Source: Chloroflexota bacterium (GTDB lineage: Bacteria; Chloroflexota; Limnocylindria; Limnocylindrales; CSP1-4). Taken from it: 64,000 nt of DNA. Numbering within the stretch: position 1 is the stretch's first letter; each line of letters starts with the position of its first letter. Location of the stretch: contig BPIH01000004.1 in the NCBI GenBank assembly GCA_026004015.1, forward strand, positions 58,704 to 122,703, written 5' to 3'. The position numbers were made by a program, and so were the translations under genes. Below are positions 58,241 to 64,000 of this stretch, piece by piece. The notes beneath the pieces were generated by a model. That model was not told the origin of the DNA. It did no database searches and was given only the letters and a program-made list of their open reading frames with translations.

Positions 58241-58300
58241 GCCAGGAGGGGACGGTCAGCCCCGTGGGGCGGTGTCGTCCACGGCGTGGGGCGGCGTGGC

Positions 58301-59656
58301 CTAACTGAAGGTCTCGGCGTAGCGGTCGCCGACGGCGGCGCTGTAGAAGCGGGTCTGGCGCTTCTTGAACATGAGCTTGAGACGCCCGGTGGGCCCGTTG
58401 CGATGCTTCGCCAGGTGGACATTGATCTCCTCGACCTCGCTGTCGGGATCGTCCTGGCCCCGATCGCGCTCCCGCCAGAGGAAGATGACGAGATCGGAGT
58501 CCTGCTCGATGGCGCCCGACTCGCGGAGATCCGAAAGTCGCGGCTCCTTCGACTCCCGCATCTCGGGCTGGCGCGAGAGCTGAGAGAGGGCGATGACGGG
58601 CACCGACAGCTCCCGGGCGAGAGCCTTGAGGCCCCGCGAGATCTCGGAGACCTCCTGGACCCGGTTCGCGTCTCGGGAGACGTTCGTGGCCTGCATGAGC
58701 TGGAGGTAGTCGACGATGACGAGGTCGAGCCCGGCCTCGGCTTGGAGGCGGCGGGCCTTCGTCCGGAGCTCCATGGTGCTGATGTTCGGCGTGTCGTCGA
58801 TGTAGATCCGGGCCTCGGAGAGCTGGGTCATCGCGTTCGCCACCCGGGTGAAGTCGAGATCCTCGAGGAAGCCCGTGCGGAGGCGCTGGGAATCGATGTC
58901 GCCAACCGAGGAGAGGAGCCGGAGGACGAGCTGCTCCTTGCTCATCTCGAGGCTGAAGATCCCGACGCTCTTGCCGTCCCGGACGGCGGCGTGCTCGGCG
59001 ATGTTGAGGGCGAAGCTCGTCTTGCCGACCGACGGTCGGGCGGCGACGACGATGAGGTCGCTCTTCTGGAAGCCCGTCGTCAGGACGTCGAGGTCGGCGA
59101 AGCCGGAGCGGATGCCGCTGATCTCGCCGCGGTGGGAGTGGAGGAAGTCGAGCCGATCGAAGGCTTCGTGGAGGAGCGTTCGGAGGGGGTGGAAGCCGGC
59201 GTGGACGCGGCGCTCGGAGACGGCAAAGAGCTCCGCCTCGGCTCGGTCGACGGCCTCCTGGATGTCGGGCGGATCTTCGTAGCCGATGCCGGCGATCTTG
59301 CCGGCGGCCGCGATGAGGTTCCGGAGGACGGCCTTCCGCTCGACGATCCGGGCGTACTGGACGGCGTGGACGGCCGTCGGGGTCTGGTTCGCCAGGCTCG
59401 AGAGGTAGGTCCGCCCGCCGACGGCGTCGAGCTCGCCACGCCGCTCGAGGGCCTCGGCGACGGTGACGATGTCGATCGGCTCCCGCCGCTCGAAGAGCTC
59501 GAGCATGGCGGCGTAGATCTGGCCGTTGGCGGCCCGATAGAAGTCCTCGGGCCGCAGGAACTCGGCGACCTCGACGATGGCGTCCTTGTCGATGAGGATC
59601 GAGCCGAGGACGGACTGCTCGGCCTCGACGCTTTGCGGCGGCAGGCGGTCGATCAT
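58301..59656 (-). CDS. dnaB: Replicative DNA helicase DnaB
   Basis: 451 residues. N-terminal primase-interacting domain (PPQSVEAEQSVLGSILIDKD), linker, and RecA-like helicase domain with Walker A ARPSVGKTSFA (about 206-216), Walker B LVIVDYLQLM, and the late LSDLRESGAIEQDSDLVIFL arginine-finger region. No intein or break. ATG 59656; 195 bp from lexA on the same strand. Confidence 0.97.
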   Translation of the reverse strand: MIDRLPPQSVEAEQSVLGSILIDKDAIVEVAEFLRPEDFYRAANGQIYAAMLELFERREPIDIVTVAEALERRGELDAVGGRTYLSSLANQTPTAVHAVQYARIVERKAVLRNLIAAAGKIAGIGYEDPPDIQEAVDRAEAELFAVSERRVHAGFHPLRTLLHEAFDRLDFLHSHRGEISGIRSGFADLDVLTTGFQKSDLIVVAARPSVGKTSFALNIAEHAAVRDGKSVGIFSLEMSKEQLVLRLLSSVGDIDSQRLRTGFLEDLDFTRVANAMTQLSEARIYIDDTPNISTMELRTKARRLQAEAGLDLVIVDYLQLMQATNVSRDANRVQEVSEISRGLKALARELSVPVIALSQLSRQPEMRESKEPRLSDLRESGAIEQDSDLVIFLWRERDRGQDDPDSEVEEINVHLAKHRNGPTGRLKLMFKKRQTRFYSAAVGDRYAETFS

Positions 59657-59791
59657 GACTCCACGATCCCGTTCGAACGTGACAGCTTCGGTGGCGCGTC
59701 GGTGGCCGCGGATCGCCAGGCGTTCGCGATCCGGGCCGTCTCTAACTGTCGCCCGATGTCGGCGTCGGCGGGAGGGGGTTATCGACGGAAT

Positions 59792-59824
59792 CGATCCACG
59801 ACTTCGACGGGTGGCTGTGGATCG
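59792..59824. repeat. 8 bp inverted repeat between lexA and dnaB
   Basis: CGATCCAC (59792-59799) and GTGGATCG (59817-59824). The halves resemble part of a DnaA box but lack its T-rich end. Role unknown. Confidence 0.3.
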
Positions 59825-59851
59825 TGTTGACAGCCTGGCGGGAAGCGGTCT

Positions 59852-60505
59852 TCAGTCGAGGCGGCGGATGACCCCGATGAGCTTGCCCTGGATCCGGACG
59901 TCGTCGTAGTACTGGGGCGGGTAGTTCGGGTTCGCCGGCTGGAGGCGGATCCGGTTCTTCTCCCGGTAGAACCGCTTCAGGGTGACGGAGTTCTCCTCGA
60001 CCTGGGCGACGACGATGTCGCCGTCCCGGGCGGTGGATTGCGGGCGGATGACGACGTAGTCGCCGTCCATGATGGCGGCGTCGATCATCGAGTCGCCACG
60101 AACCCGGAGGACGTAGGCATCGCCCGAGGGGGCGATGACGTCCGGTACGGCGAGGGTCTCCGAGGCATCTTGATATGCCTCGATGGGACCGCCGGCGGCG
60201 ATTTCGCCGATGATCGGGAGGGCATGGGCCGGTTCGGCCGCCACCGACTGCGGCACGAGCTCCGAGGCGAGCCCGAGGCGGAGGGCGGCGGTCGGGGTGA
60301 GGCGGATCGCCCGGGACTGGGCGGCGCCCCGCTCGAGGTAGCCCTCGCGCTCGAGGACAAGGAGGTGGTGGTGGACGGCCGACGTCGAGGCGAGGCCGAC
60401 CGCCCGGGCGATCTCGCGGACCGAGGGCGGGTAGCCACGAGCCCGGATCGTGGCCGCGATGTAGTCGATGATCTTTCGCTTCCGTTCGGCGTCGTGCCTG
60501 GTCAC
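59852..60505 (-). CDS. lexA: LexA SOS repressor
   Basis: 217 residues. N-terminal winged helix (RKIIDYIAATIRARGYPPSV, residues 11-30) and C-terminal autoprotease with cleavage bond Ala104-Gly105 in GEIAAGGPIEA, nucleophile Ser139 in RGDSM and Lys177 in SVTLKRF. All catalytic parts intact. GTG 60505 behind AGGAGG. The promoter carries a GAAC-N4-GTTC operator, so the gene is autoregulated. Confidence 0.96.
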   Translation of the reverse strand: MTRHDAERKRKIIDYIAATIRARGYPPSVREIARAVGLASTSAVHHHLLVLEREGYLERGAAQSRAIRLTPTAALRLGLASELVPQSVAAEPAHALPIIGEIAAGGPIEAYQDASETLAVPDVIAPSGDAYVLRVRGDSMIDAAIMDGDYVVIRPQSTARDGDIVVAQVEENSVTLKRFYREKNRIRLQPANPNYPPQYYDDVRIQGKLIGVIRRLD

Positions 60506-60526
60506 CGGCGCCTCCTTTCGCGGCCC

Positions 60527-60554
60527 ATGATACCGAACAGACGTTCGATGTCAA
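60527..60554 (-). promoter_or_regulatory. lexA promoter with overlapping SOS box
   Basis: Minus-strand TTGACA (60549-60554), 16-base spacer, TATCAT (60527-60532). The spacer contains CGAACGTCTGTTCG, a perfect GAAC-N4-GTTC box (60535-60546). LexA bound here would block RNA polymerase. Confidence 0.87.
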
Positions 60555-60659
60555 GTCCAGACGCGGCGGCCGCCCACTTGTGATCACCCTGCGGTGACCG
60601 TCGGCCGCTCCCGGTCGGCGGGCGTGACCGCGGCTTCTGGCCAGCGTGCGGCAGCCTGC

Positions 60660-60665
60660 TAGACT
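60660..60665 (+). promoter_or_regulatory. Candidate -10 upstream of DUF1232 gene
   Basis: TAGACT about 115 bases before ATG 60780; no -35. Confidence 0.3.
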
Positions 60666-60779
60666 GTGCGGGCCGTCGAGGGCGGAAGGCGGTTCTCCGA
60701 GCGGCCGTCCGTCCCCCCGGCGACCCCCGCCGTCCGATCGACCCGTACCGAGTCACGAGCGCACCCTCCCAGACCGACG

Positions 60780-61280
60780 ATGCGAGTTCGACCCACCATT
60801 CCCCGTCGCCGGGGCCGGAGTACGGTCACCCGGCTCCTGGCCGCGCTCGCCTTCCTGCCGGCCGCGACCCGCGGCCAGCTCTACGCTCGGCTGCTCTGGG
60901 GGCTCGCGCGCGACGAGCGAGTGCCATGGACCCGGAAGGGCGTCCTGGCGGCGGCGGCCGGCTACGTCCTCCTCGGGCGGGATCTCGTCGCCGACGAGAT
61001 CCCCGTCGTCGGGGCGATCGACGACCTCGTGGCCGTCTTCCTCGCCCTCGATCTCTTCCTCGACGGCGTCCCGGACGCGGTGCTCGACGAGCACCTGGCG
61101 GCCGTCGGCCTCGACCGTCGGACCTTCGAGGCCGACGTGGCCCAGGTCCGTCGCTTCGTCCCGGGTCCGATCCGGCGACTCGCCAGGCTCGTGCCGCGGG
61201 CCGTCGGCGGGATCCTCCCGGCCGTGCGTGGGGCGAGCCACGGCTGGTGGGCGCCCCGGCGACGAATTCGGTTGTCATGA
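60780..61280 (+). CDS. DUF1232 (YkvA-like) protein
   Basis: 166 residues. The DUF1232 core reads VPWTRKGVLAAAAGYVLLGR followed by DLVADEIPVVGAIDDLVAVF, matching the family DxxPD-x-IPxxG-x-xDD pattern, within two hydrophobic helices. Role unknown; likely membrane-associated. Upstream in-frame GTG 60666 would add 38 unstructured residues. Ends 53 bp before rplI. Confidence 0.8.
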   Translation: MRVRPTIPRRRGRSTVTRLLAALAFLPAATRGQLYARLLWGLARDERVPWTRKGVLAAAAGYVLLGRDLVADEIPVVGAIDDLVAVFLALDLFLDGVPDAVLDEHLAAVGLDRRTFEADVAQVRRFVPGPIRRLARLVPRAVGGILPAVRGASHGWWAPRRRIRLS

Positions 61281-61332
61281 CAGGTCCGGCCGACCGGCTC
61301 CAGCCGGCGGCCGCCACGGAGGGTTGCAGCGC

Positions 61333-61779
61333 GTGAAGGTCATCCTGACCCAGGACGTTCCCAAGCTCGGCAAGATGGGCGAGATGAAGGTCGTCGCCGA
61401 CGGCTACGCGACGAACTACCTCATCCCGAAGAAGCTGGCCGTGCCGGCCGCCGGCGGGGCCTACCGCCAGTGGCTCCACGACATCGCTGCCCGCGAGGAG
61501 AAGCGACGCCGCGAGCGCGAGGAGGCGGAGATCACGGCCCGGCGGATCGAGAGCACGACCCTGACCATGGGGGTAAAGGTCGGTGAGGCCGGCAAGCTCT
61601 ACGGCTCCATCACGGCCAAGGACATCGCCGACGCCCTTGGTCGGCGAGGGATCGTCGTCGATCGCCACAAGATCGAGCTCGAGGAGCCGCTCAAGGCCCT
61701 CGGCACGTACAAGGTGGCGATCAAGGTCTACCCGGGCATGACGCCCGAGGTCACGGTCGTCGTCGAGCCGAAGGGATAG
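61333..61779 (+). CDS. rplI: 50S ribosomal protein L9
   Basis: 148 residues, normal length. N-terminal rRNA-binding domain (MKVILTQDVPKLGKMGEMKV, then NYLIPKKLAVPA), long connecting helix rich in Arg/Glu (about 48-75), and C-terminal domain with KLYGSITAKDIADAL. GTG 61333 behind GGAGG. Its usual neighbours rpsF, ssb and rpsR are not here. Confidence 0.97.
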   Translation: MKVILTQDVPKLGKMGEMKVVADGYATNYLIPKKLAVPAAGGAYRQWLHDIAAREEKRRREREEAEITARRIESTTLTMGVKVGEAGKLYGSITAKDIADALGRRGIVVDRHKIELEEPLKALGTYKVAIKVYPGMTPEVTVVVEPKG

Positions 61780-61838
61780 TCGGAGAGCGGAAGGGCTAGT
61801 CGGAGCCGGCCGGCCGACGAGGAGCCCGCACCCCGACG

Positions 61839-63142
61839 TCAGAAGGCGACGAAGCCGATCCCGATCGCCCAGATCGCGTAGGCGCAGGTCGCGATGGCGC
61901 CCAGGCAAGCGAGCTGGGCGAGCTTCGACATGCCGTCGCGGAAGGCGCTGGCGAGGATGACGAAGAGGAGCGGCTGGACGTCGAGGCTGAACCGATAGCC
62001 GAACTGGGTGATGCCGACGTTGCCGTGGGTGACGATCGGGATGAGGGCGAGGCCCGTCCCGATGGCTGCCCAGACGACGCGGGGATCGTCGAGGCGCGCC
62101 TTCGCCAGCCAGAGGTAGACGGGGGTCGTGAAAAAGACCGAGAGGCCCCACCAGGAGGGCTGGAGGTACGGCGGCTGGTCGACGTAGTTCCAGCTTCGGA
62201 AGAAGATGGCGTAGAGGTTCCGGGGGATGTAGTGGATCGAGAGGATCCCGTGCTCGGCGTAGATCGGGTCCTCGAAGATCCCGGGGATGCGGACGTAGCC
62301 CTGGTCGATGGGGGTGCCCCATCGCGCGAGGTTGTAGAGGGCGTAGGCGGCGAGGGGGACGGCGAGCCCGGCGGCGAAGGCGAGGCCGGTGCGAACGGCC
62401 GCCCGCGGGTCGTCCGGTCGTCGCGGCGGCCAGCCGAGACCGAGGGCGGCGGCCAGGAAGAAGGGGGCGCTGAGGCCGACGGGGAGGCGGGCGATGGTGG
62501 CACAGCCGAGGAGGAGGCCGGCCAGGGCTGGGCCGCGCCGCTCGAGGACGAGGACGAGGGCGGCGAGGCTGAAGAGGACGGCCACGACGTGGGCGAAGTA
62601 CCAGGCCGAGCCGACTTCGGCGACGTACCAGAGGACGGTGCCGAAGCCGAAGGTGGCGGTCAGCCAGAACCGGGCCCGGCCGACGACCCCGAGCCGGCCG
62701 AGGGCGAGCCAGGCGAGTCCCACCGAGAGGCCGCCGAGGACGGCGCTCACGAGCTGCTGATGGATCTCGGTGCCGAAGAGGGCGACGACGGGCAGGAGGG
62801 CGACGGCCGGCATCGGCGGATAGGGCACGTACCAGAGGCCGTCGCCGGCCGGGATGAGCTCGTTCAGCCAGGAGGGTGCCTCGGTGACGCCGAGGCGGCC
62901 GTGGAGGAAGGCGTCGGCGAGGCGGACGAAGTAGTCGAAGACGTTCCGATCGGGGCTCGTCGTGAAGACGTAGACGGCGATGGCGACCATCGCCCAGACG
63001 GCGGCCAGGACGAGGTCCGACCGACGGGGGTCGGCGGTCGGCGCGGCCGTCGCGGTGGCCGGCGGGCCGGCAGCGTCGCTCGGCGGAACGGCGCGTCGCT
63101 CGGCGGACTCGAGGGAGCGGATTGGGCTCGGTTTTCCTCCAT
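61839..63142 (-). CDS. GT-C-like membrane protein (one probable frameshift)
   Basis: About 434 residues. Helix 1 (DLVLAAVWAMVAIAVYVFTT) starts before the first canonical in-frame codon (ATG 62990); the only upstream ATG (63142) is in another frame, so one break near 63115 is inferred. The loop after helix 1 has PDRNVFDYFVRLADAFLHGR and the next segments DGLWYVPYPPMPAVALLPVV resemble GT39/ArnT-type enzymes. About ten helices in all; the rest is intact. Sugar unknown. Confidence 0.75.
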
Positions 63143-63152
63143 GGCGCTCGCC

Positions 63153-63161
63153 CTAGACTAG
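63153..63161. promoter_or_regulatory. Bidirectional -10-like element CTAGACTAG
   Basis: Gives TAGACT on the plus strand (63154-63159) and TAGTCT on the minus strand (63155-63160), the latter 12 bases before ATG 63142. It lies between two divergent membrane-protein genes. Confidence 0.4.
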
Positions 63162-63246
63162 CGACCGACGCCGCCGGCGGTGGGTCCATCGCCGTCGGCG
63201 GTCGGGCCGGGTGGCGGCGCATCGAATGGGCGCGTCCGGAGGTGGC

Positions 63247-64000
63247 GTGATCGGTCGAAGCGAGGGCAGCCTCGGGCGGTGGGCGCCGGGCTGGATCGAT
63301 GCCCTTCGGGAGGCGATCTGGCTCGTCGTCGTCGTCCGAGTCGCGCTCTCCGTGTTGGCGGTCTTCGTCGTCGCCGGTGGTGGGGTGCCGGGCCCGTGCC
63401 ACTTCGAGCTCGCCCGGAACGGCTGGACGACGATCCCGCCCCTCGAGGCCGACGGGCTCGGCCTTCCTCCTCGCCGGGGTCTGGCAGCGCTGGGACGCCT
63501 GCTGGTACGCGAAGATCGCGACCTACGGGTACGAGGCCGGCACGAACTCGGTCACCTTCTTCCCGCTGCTCGCCGGCGCTCATGGCGCTCGGTGGCGGCG
63601 GTCCTCGGGTCGGTCACGGTGGCGGGGCTCGTCGTCGGCTTCGTGGCGCCTCGTCCTCGGCCTGGCCGTCGTCCACCGGCTCGTCGCCCTCGACGTCGGG
63701 CGGTCGGTCGCCTCGCGGACGATCCTCTACCTCCTCGTCTTCCCGAGCGGCTTCTTCCTCCTGGCCCCGTTCACGGAGGCGCTCGTTCCTGGCCGCAGCC
63801 GCCGCGGCTCTCTACGGGGCCCGGACGCGGCGCTGGGGGCTCGCCCTCGCGGCCGCGGTCCCTCGCCGGCCTGGCCCGGGCGCCTGGGCGTCCTCCTCGC
63901 CGTGCCGCTCGCCTGGGAGGCGGGGCGAGCGACGCTCCTGCCGCCGTGGCGTCGGAGGTCGACACCCGAGTCGGCCGAGTCGCCACCGTCGGGTGGCGAG
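63247..64000 (+). pseudogene. PIG-V-like membrane mannosyltransferase, partial and frameshifted
   Basis: GTG 63247 behind GGAGG gives the first helix AIWLVVVVRVALSVLAVFVV. After a break near 63460 comes LLAGVWQRWDACWYAKIATY and GYEAGTNSVTFFPLLPAL, the PIG-V signature also seen at 36443-37537. Further pieces (RLVALDVGRSVASRTILYLL, VFPSGFFLLAPFTEA) are in order but in other frames. The window ends inside the gene. Confidence 0.7.

Noticed and set aside
59760..59830. Possible DnaA boxes or origin next to dnaB
   Set aside because: TGTGGATCG and TTATCGACG match only part of the DnaA box and there is no cluster, AT-rich stretch or dnaA/dnaN gene.

Overview
The window is very GC-rich (codons overwhelmingly end in C or G). 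It looks like a chromosomal piece of an uncultured monoderm bacterium, most likely Chloroflexota of the Limnocylindria/Ellin6529 kind. The reasons are the complete F-type ATP synthase operon running into murA and an mreB homologue, a Tad/Flp pilus locus with no outer-membrane secretin in view, a LexA operator of the GAAC-N4-GTTC class, and many membrane glycosyltransferases. The phylum call is inference from gene content, not from a marker search. No tRNA, rRNA, CRISPR array or complete insertion sequence was seen.

Layout. 0.1-7.6 kb: ATP synthase operon (atpZ/I-like, atpB, E, F, H, A, G, D, C), all intact. 7.6-12.6 kb: murA (with Asp in place of the catalytic-loop Cys), mreB, a PHP-domain phosphoesterase, a flippase-like membrane protein, an XRE-type HTH protein, then a strong hairpin terminator. 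12.8-17.7 kb, minus strand: membrane glycosyltransferase, endonuclease IV, ribosome hibernation factor, ComF-type phosphoribosyltransferase, DUF192 protein. 17.7-28.1 kb, minus strand: Tad/Flp pilus module (tadC, tadB, tadA, tadZ/cpaE, cpaB, three Flp pilins and a fourth Flp-like protein), fed by a NarL-type two-component pair and a second, degenerate kinase. Hairpins, candidate promoters and a palindrome punctuate the pilin end.

28-45.9 kb: an accessory surface-glycan region with GT-C/GT87/PIG-V-like membrane transferases, GT2 and GT4 glycosyltransferases, a CelD-like acetyltransferase and a sugar-nucleotide epimerase, interrupted by two PIN-domain toxin-antitoxin pairs. 46-50.6 kb: PIG-L deacetylase, Pcm protein repair methyltransferase, a Ser/Pro/Thr-rich membrane protein and a DUF5317-MFS fusion. 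50.6-55.7 kb: an HD-GYP protein and a STAND-ATPase/SARP regulator flanking a block of different base usage, with a tiny ORF between them. 56.1-61.8 kb: dodecin, zinc-ribbon protein, lipoprotein, dnaB, lexA with a well-formed SOS promoter, a DUF1232 protein and rplI. 61.8-64 kb: two more membrane glycosyltransferases, the last cut by the window end.

A recurring property is frameshifts. They are dense in membrane glycosyltransferase genes (28-32.4, 36.5-37.2, 63-64 kb) and in the 51.5-54.3 kb block, but absent from the ATP synthase, Tad, dnaB-lexA and 46-50.6 kb regions. Coordinates of broken genes span all readable pieces. Whether the breaks are biological or come from assembly cannot be decided from the sequence alone.
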